Source: Streptomyces parvus (GTDB lineage: Bacteria > Actinomycetota > Actinomycetes > Streptomycetales > Streptomycetaceae). From it: a DNA stretch of 64,000 nucleotides. Within the stretch, counting starts at the first letter, position 1, and each line of letters opens with the position of its first letter. Of this stretch, positions 37,744 to 46,942 are shown in pieces. Location of the stretch: contig NZ_BMRY01000012.1 of the NCBI RefSeq assembly GCF_014648875.1, forward strand, positions 1-64,000. The letters are read 5' to 3'. Position numbers and translations under genes: made by a program. Under the pieces are notes generated by a model. The model saw only the letters and a list, made by a program, of their open reading frames with translations. It searched no databases and was not told where the DNA came from.

Positions 37744-38583
37744 TCAGGCCGTCGCCGCCACCCGGACGAGATCGGCGACGGGCCGCGACCGGCTCTCCGG
37801 CAGCCAGGCGAGCACCGTCGTCACCGGCGGCGCGTCCGTCACCGGCACGGCGACCAGGTCCCGGCGCAGGTCGACGGCGGCCGAGGCGGGCAGGACCACG
37901 GTGGCCCGGCCGAGGGCGATCAGCTGGAAGAGCTGGGTCAGGTTCCGCACGGCGACCCCGGGGCCCTCGGGGCAGCTGCCGTCCGGGGCGGGCCAGCGGG
38001 CCGGGGGAGGGCCCGGCGCGGCGGTCACCTCGGCCTGCGACACCGCCGTCCGGCCGGCCAGCGGGTGGTCGCCGGGCAGGACCGCGACCTGCCCCTCGGT
38101 CAGCAGCGCCTCCGTGTCCAGTCCGGTGACGGCGTCGAACGGCAGATGCAGCAGCGCCACGTCCGCCCGCCCCGAGCACAACAGCTCCCGCTGCTCGTGC
38201 GCCTCGCACAGCAGCAGATCGACCGCGCACGCGCCGGGGTGTGCGGCGTACGCGTCGAGCACCTTGGCCAGCAGTTCGCCCGCCGTACCGGCCTTGACCG
38301 CCAGGGCGATGCGAGGCCGCCGCTCGGCCGCTTCCCGGGTACGGCGCTCGGCCGCCTCCGCCGCCGCGAGGATCGCACGCGCCTCCGTGAGCAGCACCGC
38401 TCCCGCGTCGGTGAGCCGGACCCGGCGGCTGGAACGCTCCAGCAGCACCACCCCGAGCCGTCGCTCCAGGCCGGCGAGCGTACGGGACAGCGCTGGCTGG
38501 GCGATCCCCAGCCGCTCGGCCGCTCTGCCGAAGTGCAGTTCCTCCGCGACCGCGACGAAATACCGCAGCTCACGCATCTCCAT
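37744..38583 (-). CDS. LysR family regulator
   Basis: A regulator of 279 aa starting MEMRELRYFVAVAEELHFGRAAERL, a classical LysR HTH (to about 65), followed by an effector-binding domain. It is divergent from an SDR gene, with an inverted repeat between them that fits a LysR operator; autoregulation and control of the SDR gene are inferred. Confidence 0.88.
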   Translation of the reverse strand: MEMRELRYFVAVAEELHFGRAAERLGIAQPALSRTLAGLERRLGVVLLERSSRRVRLTDAGAVLLTEARAILAAAEAAERRTREAAERRPRIALAVKAGTAGELLAKVLDAYAAHPGACAVDLLLCEAHEQRELLCSGRADVALLHLPFDAVTGLDTEALLTEGQVAVLPGDHPLAGRTAVSQAEVTAAPGPPPARWPAPDGSCPEGPGVAVRNLTQLFQLIALGRATVVLPASAAVDLRRDLVAVPVTDAPPVTTVLAWLPESRSRPVADLVRVAATA

Positions 38584-38613
38584 GTCGGCACCGTAACCCG
38601 CCCGGACCACGAT

Positions 38614-38632
38614 CGATGCCGGGAACGCATCG
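38614..38632. promoter_or_regulatory. LysR operator candidate
   Basis: CGATGC-N7-GCATCG is a perfect inverted repeat in the divergent region, with the size and spacing of LysR-type binding boxes. Confidence 0.5.
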
Positions 38633-38687
38633 CTGCCAGGCCCGTACGGTGTTGGTCCCCGGCGCCCCGCCGCCGATGCTGGCGGCC

Positions 38688-39413
38688 ATGAGCGAACAGA
38701 CGATCGCGCTGGTCACCGGCGCGAACAAGGGAATCGGATACGAGATCGCGGCGGGCCTCGGCGCACTCGGCTGGAGCGTCGGCATCGGCGCCAGGGACCG
38801 GCTGCGCGGCGCGCAGGCCGCCGCGGCGCTGTGCGCGAGGGGGGTGGACGCCTTCGCCGTCCCGCTCGACGTCACCGACGACGCCGACGTGAGCGCCGCC
38901 GCCCGGCTCATGGAGAAGCGCGCGGGCCGGCTCGACGTACTCGTGAACAACGCCGGTGAGGCGGGTGGTTGGCCCGACGAGCCGACGTCGCTCGACCCCG
39001 CCGCCCTCCTGCGGCTGGTCGACACCAACGTCGTCGGCGTCGTCCGGGTCACCAACGCGATGCTGCCCCTGCTGCGCCGCTCCCCGCATCCGCGGATCGT
39101 CAACCAGTCCAGCCACGTCGGCTCCCTGACCCTGCAGACCGACCCCGGCGCGGATCTCGGCGGGATCAGCGGGGGCTACGCGCCGACGAAGACCTTCCTC
39201 AACGCGGTCACCGTCCAGTACGCCGCGGAGCTGCGCTCCACCCCGATCCTCGTGAACAACGCCTGCCCCGGCTATGTGGCCACCGACCTGAATGGTTTCA
39301 GCGGGACCCGCACCGCGGAGGAGGGGGCACGGGCCGCGATCAGGCTCGCGACCCTCCCCGACGACGGGCCGACCGGCGGCCTCTTCGACGACGAGGGCCC
39401 CGTGCCCTGGTGA
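38688..39413 (+). CDS. short-chain dehydrogenase/reductase
   Basis: An NAD(P)-dependent oxidoreductase of 241 aa. The cofactor motif is TGANKGIG (about 9-16), followed by NNAG (about 88-91); the catalytic Ser lies in VNQSSHVG and the Tyr-x3-Lys in YAPTKT (about 165-169). The fold resembles the carbonyl reductase branch (first motif TGANKGIGYEIA). The substrate is unknown. It is divergent from a LysR gene. Confidence 0.88.
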   Translation: MSEQTIALVTGANKGIGYEIAAGLGALGWSVGIGARDRLRGAQAAAALCARGVDAFAVPLDVTDDADVSAAARLMEKRAGRLDVLVNNAGEAGGWPDEPTSLDPAALLRLVDTNVVGVVRVTNAMLPLLRRSPHPRIVNQSSHVGSLTLQTDPGADLGGISGGYAPTKTFLNAVTVQYAAELRSTPILVNNACPGYVATDLNGFSGTRTAEEGARAAIRLATLPDDGPTGGLFDDEGPVPW

Positions 39414-39433
39414 AGAGGCACACCCCGAGTCGG

Positions 39434-41374
39434 TCAGGCGGTGCCGCCGCTCATGTGACGCTGCAGCTCCCACAGGGACCGGAAGAGCCCCGGCTCCCGG
39501 GTGAGCTGGGCGTAGGTGCCCTCCTGGACGATCCGGCCCTCGTCCAGGACGACGATCCGGTCGGCGACGGCCACGTTGGTGAGACGGTGGGTGATCAGCA
39601 GGACGGCGCGGTCCTTGGCCAGTTCGCGCAGGCCGGTGAAGATCCGGTGCTCCGCGCGGGCGTCGAGCGCGGCCGTGGGTTCGTCCATCACCAGCAGCGC
39701 GGCCCGCCGGTGGAAGGCCCGGGTGAGGACCAGGCGCTGCCACTGTCCGCCGGAGAGCTGCTGCCCGCCGAACCATTCGCTGGTGAGGAGGGTGTTCAGG
39801 CCGGAGCGGAGCTCCGGCAGGATCTCCGAAGCACCGGACGACTCGCACGCGGCGAGCACGGCCGCATCGCCGGTGTCGCCCTGGCCGAAGGTGATGTTGT
39901 CGCGCATCGTCAGCGGCAGATACGTGAACTTCTGCGGCACCAGGGCGACATGCTCCCAAGCCGTCCACGGATCGAGGTCCACGGTGGAGGCGTGGTCCCA
40001 GGCCACGTCGCCCTCGGTGGGCAGCAGCAGCCCGCACAGCAGGCGGGAGAGCGTGGACTTGCCGGAGCCGTTCTCCCCGACCAGCGCCACGATCTCGCCG
40101 CGCTTCACATGCAGCGAGACGTTGCGCAGGCTGTCCTTGGGGGCGCCGTCGTAGCGGTAGGTGGCATCGCGGACCTCGAAGCGCTGCGGAGCCGCGGCCG
40201 GGGAGGCGGTGCCACGGGAGTCGGTCATGGCCTGGCCGTGGGCGTTGTCGAGGAAGTTCTGCCAGTCCTGCACATACCAGCCGGTGCGCACCAGGCGGGC
40301 CCCGCCACTGATGATGCCGCGCACCGAGCCGGTCGCGGTCTGGAGGGCGAACACAGCGCCGCCGCCCGCCGCCAGGTCCATCCGCCCCGAGGCCAGGAGC
40401 CACAGCAGCGCCGCCCACACAGCGATCGAGGCGACTCCGCCGGCCGCGGCCCCGGCCAGTCCCATCCAGGCACCGGTGTTCGCGGCAGTGCGCTCGGCCG
40501 CGTTGACGGTGGCGGCCAGCTTTCGGTAGCGGCCGGTGAGGAAGGGACCGGCCAGACAGGCCCGCATCTCCTCGCTGGACTCCATGTAGGCCATGTGCCA
40601 GCGCAGTTTGCTCAGCATCCGGCGCCGCCCGGAGGTCTCCAGCCCGGCGAGGTAGATCACGCGTGCGGAGCGGACGTAGGCGGCGGCCTGCGGCAGGCAC
40701 GCGAGAAGGAGAAGCGGAAGGAGCAGCGGGTGCAGGACGGTCAGCACGGTCGCCCCGGCGGCGAGGGTGGCGGTGGCCGCGAGGACGTCCTGCGCCTCCT
40801 CGACGAGATCGGGGGTGACCTGCGCGCCACGGTCGGCGATGTCGTAGGCGTCGTTGTAACCGGGCTTGTTGTTGGCGGCCAGCTCCGCGCCGAGCGCTGC
40901 CTCGATCATCGTCAGCTCTGCCGCCCGGCCGAGCACCGGGCGCAGCCGGCCGGTGAGCCAGACGACGGCGATGCCCAGCAGCGCGCGCAGACCGGCGGCC
41001 GCGGCGATGACGGCGAGCTGAGGGGCGGCGTCCCACAGGCGCTCGGTGATGTCGCCCGAGGCGACGAGCGCGGTGATCGTGCCCGTGACGGCCAGGAGAC
41101 CGAGGGCCGCGAGGACGCCGGTCCCGATCTGGCACACCAGCAGGCCGACGGTCGCGCCGCGATCCACCTGCCAGGCCATCCGCACCGAGCGCCGGACCAG
41201 GGAGGGCAGACGCCGTGCCATGGTCCGTGAGGTCAACTGGGATCCGGCCCGGAGCCGGGACTCGTCGCGGTAGAGATACTCCTCCTCTCGAACACCGGCC
41301 TCCTCCGGCGCGTCGTCCGGCGAGCCCCCTGGCGGTCGTTGCGGCGGCTGCTCCTGCGTGATCGCCGACGTCAT
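39434..41374 (-). CDS. ABC transporter, fused permease and ATPase
   Basis: An exporter half-transporter of 646 aa. A charged N-terminal extension of about 65 residues precedes a six-span membrane domain (about 75-370) and an ATPase domain (about 400-640) with Walker A GENGSGKST, signature LSGGQ and Walker B LLVMDEPTAALD. It resembles lipid, drug or peptide exporters and probably acts as a homodimer. The ATG at 41374 has AAGGGGG upstream. The 297 bases between its start and 41672 show no gene. Confidence 0.88.
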   Translation of the reverse strand: MTSAITQEQPPQRPPGGSPDDAPEEAGVREEEYLYRDESRLRAGSQLTSRTMARRLPSLVRRSVRMAWQVDRGATVGLLVCQIGTGVLAALGLLAVTGTITALVASGDITERLWDAAPQLAVIAAAAGLRALLGIAVVWLTGRLRPVLGRAAELTMIEAALGAELAANNKPGYNDAYDIADRGAQVTPDLVEEAQDVLAATATLAAGATVLTVLHPLLLPLLLLACLPQAAAYVRSARVIYLAGLETSGRRRMLSKLRWHMAYMESSEEMRACLAGPFLTGRYRKLAATVNAAERTAANTGAWMGLAGAAAGGVASIAVWAALLWLLASGRMDLAAGGGAVFALQTATGSVRGIISGGARLVRTGWYVQDWQNFLDNAHGQAMTDSRGTASPAAAPQRFEVRDATYRYDGAPKDSLRNVSLHVKRGEIVALVGENGSGKSTLSRLLCGLLLPTEGDVAWDHASTVDLDPWTAWEHVALVPQKFTYLPLTMRDNITFGQGDTGDAAVLAACESSGASEILPELRSGLNTLLTSEWFGGQQLSGGQWQRLVLTRAFHRRAALLVMDEPTAALDARAEHRIFTGLRELAKDRAVLLITHRLTNVAVADRIVVLDEGRIVQEGTYAQLTREPGLFRSLWELQRHMSGGTA

Positions 41375-41671
41375 CGGTCCCCCTTGAACGGTCGCTGCGG
41401 CAGAGTCACGAGGCCCAACGAGGCGGCCGGGATATCGAACACACGTCATCCGGTCGTGCTGTGAGGCCCGCAATCCCCGGCGTCGGGAACCCCGCAGACG
41501 CGGGACCCCTGGTGGGGCCCGGAGCGGGCCCGGGCACGAAGTGGCCGAAACGCCGACACCACCGCGCGGCACGAACCGTTCGGCTGGGGCTCGCTGCCGA
41601 CGGGGGGCCGGCCTGCCGGTGATCACCCCCGGTTAAGACGCTCACTTCACGAGGGGTGGGTGGCCCGGAAA

Positions 41672-41797
41672 ATGCTAGAAGAGGTCATTGTGACCCGCTA
41701 CGTCACGCCCCTGCGTGAAGGCGGCTCGCTCCCCGGCATCGTCGAGGCCGACGATCTCGGTACGTACGTCATGAAGTTGTCTACCTGGTGGCGCTGA
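41672..41797 (+). pseudogene. HipA-like kinase gene, 5' remnant
   Basis: The frame begins MLEEVIVTRYVTPLREGGSL and continues PGIVEADDLGTYVMK, the conserved start of the actinobacterial HipA-family kinase proteins (normally about 250-300 aa). It then reads LSTWWR and stops. Only about 35 native codons remain, so the gene was cut by a deletion or insertion near 41775. This marks the left edge of the accessory region. Confidence 0.78.
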
Positions 41798-42314
41798 CCT
41801 GCGGATTTGTGATCCTATGGGCCCTTGGCCTGCGTGGATGTGTCTTTCGCTGACTTTCAGTTTCGTGCTGCGCTATGTAGCCGATTCTCCCCACGCGCTC
41901 CCCAAGCCTTCGAATACTCCCCAGATTCTCCAATTCAGGCGCGTCGACCCTGTTGGTGAGATGCGTGTGAGAGGGAACGCTCACTCGCGTGAGACGGGAC
42001 GAACCCCCGTCGGCCTCAGGCGGCGGGGGATTTCAGTGCGGTGGTGGGTCCCCGGGTTTCAGCGTTCGGGCACCGGCAGTTGGCTCTCAGGCAGGCGTTG
42101 GTAGAGGCTTTCGCCGGGCCGCGTAGTCGTTGCGGTCTGCCGTGTAGTGCGTCAGCCGCATGCTCGGACGTCGAGAGAAGCGAACCTGGATTTCTCCAGG
42201 GTTGCCGGTCGGGCTGCATGCGTAGAGCCTGCATGCGTACCCGGCATCGGCGGGTTGCTGACAGGTGCAGTCGAAATCCGTCACGACGAGTACTCCAGCT
42301 GTAGATCGTGATCG
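41798..42314. other. non-coding junction sequence
   Basis: I see no credible gene here. Base composition is lower in GC than the flanks (for example 41860-41945), and the only open frames are short, without ribosome sites, and unlike known families. Confidence 0.5.
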
Positions 42315-42985
42315 TCATGCCTGGGTGGCTTGTCGCTGGTAGTGGCTTGTGTGGGATCGGGCCTGGTGGAGGCGTCGCCAGGTGGACCAGCGGACTTGGC
42401 CAGGGTGTCTGCGCGGAACTTCTCCGCGCTGGTGGCGGCTTCGTGCGAGCAGGCCACCGCGAGGACGTAGCCGGTGCCGTGTTCCTCCAGCGTGCTTCGT
42501 AGCTTGGGGTTGCCGCCGTAGACCTCGTCGCCCGCCACCCACGCGGCCCGGTGGCCGGCGTCCAGGAACCGGGCGACCATGTACGCGGCCAGCTCGGGGT
42601 TGGTGGCGAAGGCGGTCTTCTCACCCAGTCCGGCGGCGCGGCAACGGTCGTGGTCGGTGGTCCAGGAACGCGGAACATACAGTTCCCGGTCCACTGCGGC
42701 GTGCCTGCGCTGACCGGCGTAAACCAGGTAGACGGCAACCTGGGCGTTCTCGATTCTGCCCGCGGTGCCGGTGTACTGGCGCTGGACACCGACCGTGCCG
42801 ATGCCCTTCTTCACATCACCGGTCTCGTCGACCACCAGCACCGCCCGCTCGTTGTGCAGGTGCTCCAGTACGTATCCACGCACTTCGTCGCGGACGGCGT
42901 CGGCGTCCCACTTCGCCCGGCTACAAGGATCGAGCGACGCCAAGAGTCGGCGCTGCAGTCGTGTCATCGCTGCGCGTGGGGGCAA
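42315..42985 (-). pseudogene. IS701-type transposase, truncated and internally deleted
   Basis: The translation contains LVVDETGDVKKGIGTVG, QRQYTGTAGRIENAQVAV, ELYVPRSWT and WVAGDEVYGGNPKLR, core of the IS701-group DDE transposases. The N-terminal 60-80 residues are missing or unrecognisable. After KFRADTLAK the frame breaks: the neighbouring frame carries the family's C-terminal end, WRRLHQARSHTSHYQRQ, so about 150 residues, including the last catalytic Glu region, have been deleted. The element cannot be active. Confidence 0.8.
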
Positions 42986-43755
42986 AGGCTGTCTGAGCCG
43001 GTTGGGAATGCCATTACCAGCGTGTCGTTCTCACGGCCTACGGGGCGGCTTGACGGGGGTGCGTCGGCATCCGAGTGAGGCGTCTGTCATGCAGGTGTTG
43101 ACAAGATGGTCCGACGATGGAGCCAGAAGACCGCCGTCGGCGAGGGGCATCGCCCAAGTCGGCAGGAAGATGACGACCGGCCGCGGGAGCAGCCCGGCGA
43201 CGCGGGGACGCGTCGGGGGGCGCAGCACAGCGGGACGCGTCCCCACCGGCGCTTCTCGTGCGGCCGGGGACTGTTCAGCATCGTCCCTCGAAACCGTTCT
43301 GAACATGTCTGTCGTGACGGTTCGAGTGGGCATCAACCGGACAGAGATCTTGCCGCCAGCTTGTTTGCGAGCCAGTATGGTGCCGGTCATGATCGATCCG
43401 TCAATACCCCTGCATTTAAACGTTTTTCGCGGTATCGCGGCGCCGTCGAACTCTTACCCGTGGAGAGCTCCGTCCCCGACGGCATACGGCGTACTCACCC
43501 ATGGCCCCGAGCGGCCACTCGACCCTGAGCGCGGGCGAACGGGAGCGGTGGTCCCATCACTTGTACATGAGTCATCGCCCTGATGCCCGGGGCGGGACCG
43601 AAAGCGGGGCCGGAGACGGAACTGCGAACGGAGCCGAGGACGGAAGGGACAAGCCGCCCGAGCGCCGCGGCGAGCAGCGATCACGCCACAACTAAACCGG
43701 TCGCATTCACACCGGCTCAGCATTATGTTGCACTTCAACTGTAGGAGGACACCCA
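42986..43755. other. non-coding region upstream of the NRPS cluster
   Basis: This stretch separates the transposase remnant from the first cluster gene. A leftward frame at 43031-43390 (119 codons) has mixed third-position GC and no family, so I do not call it. An AT-rich patch (gcatttaaacgtttttcgcgg) is at 43420-43440. Near the end, ccggt-N9-accgg (43697-43715) and cattat (43720-43725) may form an operator and -10 element for the rightward cluster operon. Confidence 0.5.
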
Positions 43756-44763
43756 GTGACCGCGGTTCCCGCTAGCGCCGGCCCTGCACAGCGCAGTGAT
43801 TCCGACCAGGACCCGAGAGAGGCGCTCCGACAGGCCGGACTCGACGTACGGCCGATTCCTCGGGCCGCTGAGCACACCCCCGCCGGACTGCAACGGGCCG
43901 TCAAGCAGCGCGCGGTCCCGATGATCTTCAATGGGCTGACCGACGAGTGGCCCGCCCGGAAGTCCTGGCAACCCGAGCACCTGCGCCGCACGCGCGGGCA
44001 CCAAGAGGTCACGGCGCTGATGGGCCTGCCCACCGACGGCGTGCTCTACCCGCAGGACCAGCAGTTGTACGAACGCACCCTGCCGCTGGCCGAGTTCATC
44101 GACGTGATGATGGACGAGACCGCGGTCGCGCCGAGCTACCTGGCCTACCAGCGTGCCGCGGACCTCCTCGACCTCTCCGACTGCGACCTGGCCTCCCTGC
44201 TCGGACCGGCCGACGGCCCCGGCAGTGACACCAGGGTGTGGATCGGCTCTGCGGGCACCCGTTCCATGCTCCACGCGGACCTCAAGGACAACCTGTTCTG
44301 CCAGATATGGGGACGCAAGACCGTCACGCTCCTCTCCTGGGAGGACAGTCGATCCGCGTACCCCTTCCCGGACAATCTCGTCAACAGCCAGCTCGACCTG
44401 GCGCATCCGGACCTGGCGCGCTTTCCCCGGCTGCGTGACGCCACGTTCTACAGCACCACCGTCAACCCCGGTGACGTGGTGTTCATCCCGCGCGGCTGCT
44501 GGCACGACATCCGCTCCCACACGCCGTCGGTCTCGGTCAACCACTGGTTCGGACCTGCCCAGAGCTTCACCGAGTACCTGGCGCTGCTGGCCCGCCTGGG
44601 CCCGGAGTACTGGCGGCGGACCGCCAGTGACTTCATCGGCCACGGCCTGTTCGGCCGCCGCGAGGAGACCCGGTTCTTCTTCTCGCCGCCGTCCACCGGC
44701 AAGCGCCTGTACCACGCGCTGCGGACCGGCAACTTCAACCATGACAACGATCCTTCGGCCTGA
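43756..44763 (+). CDS. JmjC/cupin-type Fe(II)/2-oxoglutarate hydroxylase
   Basis: A protein of 335 aa of the cupin_8 / JmjC-like oxygenase group. Iron ligands are His173 and Asp175 in LHADLKDN and His250 in GCWHDI, on the two metal strands of the double-stranded beta helix. In NRPS clusters such enzymes hydroxylate amino acids, free or on a carrier protein. TAGGAGG lies 9 bases before the GTG. It is the first gene of a rightward block; the A-PCP didomain gene follows after 83 bases, and the two may act together. Confidence 0.85.
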   Translation: MTAVPASAGPAQRSDSDQDPREALRQAGLDVRPIPRAAEHTPAGLQRAVKQRAVPMIFNGLTDEWPARKSWQPEHLRRTRGHQEVTALMGLPTDGVLYPQDQQLYERTLPLAEFIDVMMDETAVAPSYLAYQRAADLLDLSDCDLASLLGPADGPGSDTRVWIGSAGTRSMLHADLKDNLFCQIWGRKTVTLLSWEDSRSAYPFPDNLVNSQLDLAHPDLARFPRLRDATFYSTTVNPGDVVFIPRGCWHDIRSHTPSVSVNHWFGPAQSFTEYLALLARLGPEYWRRTASDFIGHGLFGRREETRFFFSPPSTGKRLYHALRTGNFNHDNDPSA

Positions 44764-44846
44764 CACGGAGCCGGGATCAGGACAGCCGTCCAGCGGCGGA
44801 CGAAGGTCCTCCGCAGACCATCCACTTCTGCTGATGGGGAGTTCCC

Positions 44847-46658
44847 TTGCAAGAGCGCGTCCACGAAGTCATAGCCGGGCACGCGACAACTCGGCCTGAC
44901 GCACTGGCGATCGCGTCCAGGGGACGCTGGACGACCTATGGCGAACTCCGCGAGCTGGTGCTCGCCACCGCGAGGACTCTGGCGACCACCGTCCGGCGCG
45001 CCCAGGAACTCCCCGTCGTCGTCGTCACCGACCGCAGCGAATGGGCCGTCGTCGCCATGCTGGGCATCTGGCGGGCCAACTGCCTGTACGTGCCGCTCGC
45101 CGAGGACACCCCCCAGCAGCGTCTGCGCGACATCCTCACCAGCGTGCGGCCCGGCGCGATCCTGACGGACAAGAAGAACGCCGATCACCTCCGGAGCGCG
45201 TGGGGCGACTGCCCCGTGGTGGAGATCGAGCAGGCGGCAGAGCCTGGCGGGCCCGACGTCCCGATCGTGGCGCCTCACGATCCGTCGGGGGCGCAGCTGG
45301 CCTGCCTGGTGCACACCAGTGGGTCCAGTGGGCCGGCCAAGGGCGTGATGATCGACCATCGCGCACTGAGCAACCTCATGACGGCCGTCTCCCTCCCCTA
45401 CGCACCGGACGCGGCCGATCGGGCGCTGCACTTCGGCGCCTTCGGCTGGGATTCGAGCATCGAAGAGGTCATCCTCCCCCTGTACAAGGGAGCCTCCCTG
45501 GTGATGCGCACCGACGAGGCCGACTTCGGGGTTCCGCACTTCTTGCAGGAACTGCAGAACCAGTCGGTCTCCCACCTTTACCTGCCGACCTCGTACTGGC
45601 ACGAGATCTGTCTGGAGCTGAGCCGCAGCACCGTGCCCTTCCCGCCGTCCGTGCGGAGCGTGCTGATCGGCGGTGAGGGCGCGTCCGCCGCCGACCTTGC
45701 CACCTGGCGCGGCGCCGTGCCCGCGGAGGTGGAGCTGTGGAACTGCTATGGACTCACCGAGACCTGCGTGACCTCCACGATCTACCGTGACGACAGGGGA
45801 GTTCCCGCGGAGCAGTTCCGGGGGATGCCGCTGGGCGGCGCCTGCCCCAGCGTGAGCACGGCCATCCTCGACGACGACATGCAGCCGGTTCCGACCGGAG
45901 AGATTGGCGAGCTCTACATCGGGGGCCCCGGCGTGGCCAGGGGGTACTGGCGCGACCCCGTGGGCACCGCAGCGTCCTTCATCCCGGCCGTCGGCGGCAA
46001 GGGCCGCCACTACCGGACCGGCGACCTGGCCCGGGAGGACGCCTCCGGCCTGCTGCACTACGAGGGCCGTGTGGACCGACAGGCCAAGATCAACGGATTC
46101 CGGGTCAACCCCAACGAGGTCGAGGGGGTGCTCGCGGCGCATCCGCGGGTCCGCAGGGCGTGCGTGATCCCGCGACGGGAATCCTCGGGGCTCACTGGAA
46201 TGGTCGCGTTCCTCGAACTCGTCACGGACGACGGCGACATCCAGCAGATCAAGGACCACCTGAAGGCGCGACTGCCGGGCTTCATGGTGCCCACAACGGT
46301 GGAGGTCCTCCAGGAGATGCCGTTGCTGCCGAATGGCAAGATCGACGTCAGCTCCCTCACGAGCAGGGCGTCCGCTGCTGCCGGCACGCCCGCGGGCGTG
46401 CCGGAACTCCGGCAGGAACACCACCGCGACGACGAGGTGAAAGCCGTCTGGTGCGAGGCGCTCGGCATCGCTGAGAGCGAGCCTGAAGACGACTTCCTTG
46501 AGCTCGGCGGGAACTCGCTCTCCGGAATGCGCATCGCCGCACGCCTCAATGAGGCATTCGACGTGGACATCCGGTTCAGGGACATCTTGGAAGGCCGCAC
46601 GCTCGCCGGGCTCGTCGCTCGCGTGACGGAGTTGCGGGCCCGCGCTCAGACCAGCTGA
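44847..46658 (+). CDS. stand-alone NRPS adenylation-carrier didomain (A-PCP)
   Basis: A protein of 603 aa that activates one amino acid with ATP and loads it on its own carrier. The A domain has VHTSGSSGPAKGVMID (about 153-168), FGWDSSIEEV (A4), NCYGLTETCV (A5) and YRTGDLAR (A7), and the A10 lysine in PNGKID. The PCP serine is in LGGNSLSGM (about 556). Pocket residues 235, 236 and 239 read D, S and E by eye; the substrate is unknown. The start is TTG behind GGGGAG. It is followed 36 bases later by mbtH. Confidence 0.9.
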   Translation: MQERVHEVIAGHATTRPDALAIASRGRWTTYGELRELVLATARTLATTVRRAQELPVVVVTDRSEWAVVAMLGIWRANCLYVPLAEDTPQQRLRDILTSVRPGAILTDKKNADHLRSAWGDCPVVEIEQAAEPGGPDVPIVAPHDPSGAQLACLVHTSGSSGPAKGVMIDHRALSNLMTAVSLPYAPDAADRALHFGAFGWDSSIEEVILPLYKGASLVMRTDEADFGVPHFLQELQNQSVSHLYLPTSYWHEICLELSRSTVPFPPSVRSVLIGGEGASAADLATWRGAVPAEVELWNCYGLTETCVTSTIYRDDRGVPAEQFRGMPLGGACPSVSTAILDDDMQPVPTGEIGELYIGGPGVARGYWRDPVGTAASFIPAVGGKGRHYRTGDLAREDASGLLHYEGRVDRQAKINGFRVNPNEVEGVLAAHPRVRRACVIPRRESSGLTGMVAFLELVTDDGDIQQIKDHLKARLPGFMVPTTVEVLQEMPLLPNGKIDVSSLTSRASAAAGTPAGVPELRQEHHRDDEVKAVWCEALGIAESEPEDDFLELGGNSLSGMRIAARLNEAFDVDIRFRDILEGRTLAGLVARVTELRARAQTS

Positions 46659-46694
46659 CCGCGAGTGCTACCGCTTGTGAAAGGGAGACGACTC

Positions 46695-46892
46695 ATGGAT
46701 GGAACCGTGGAAAATGCGCAGGCGTACGTCGTAGTGGTGAACGCCGAGGGACAGCACTCGATCTGGCCGGCCCATCGTGACGTCCCGGAAGGCTGGCAGG
46801 ACATCAACGTGCGTGGCAGTCGGGAAGAGTGCCTCGACCACATCGAGCGGGAATGGACGGACATGCGCCCCCTGAGCTTGCGCGGTCAGTAG
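46695..46892 (+). CDS. mbtH: MbtH family protein
   Basis: A 65-aa chaperone-like partner of adenylation domains. Signature residues are complete: VVNAEGQHSIWP, PEGW, REECLDHIE and WTDMRPLSLR. MbtH proteins bind A domains and are often needed for their folding and activity. GGAGA lies 8 bases before the ATG. It probably serves the A domains of this cluster, including the didomain just upstream. Confidence 0.95.
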   Translation: MDGTVENAQAYVVVVNAEGQHSIWPAHRDVPEGWQDINVRGSREECLDHIEREWTDMRPLSLRGQ

Positions 46893-46942
46893 ACGCAGGT
46901 CTGACGGCAACGGCTGTTTGGTTTTTCGAGGGGATGACTGAC

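Noticed and set aside
42087..42284. Leftward frame of 65 codons (starts MTDFDCTCQQPADAG)
   Set aside because: It lies in junction debris, has no ribosome site and no known relatives that I recognise.
42008..42320. Search for IS terminal inverted repeats around the transposase remnant
   Set aside because: No convincing pair of ends could be matched by eye, so element borders are not called.
43031..43390. Leftward frame of 119 codons before the NRPS cluster
   Set aside because: Third-position GC is mixed, there is no ribosome site and no recognisable family.
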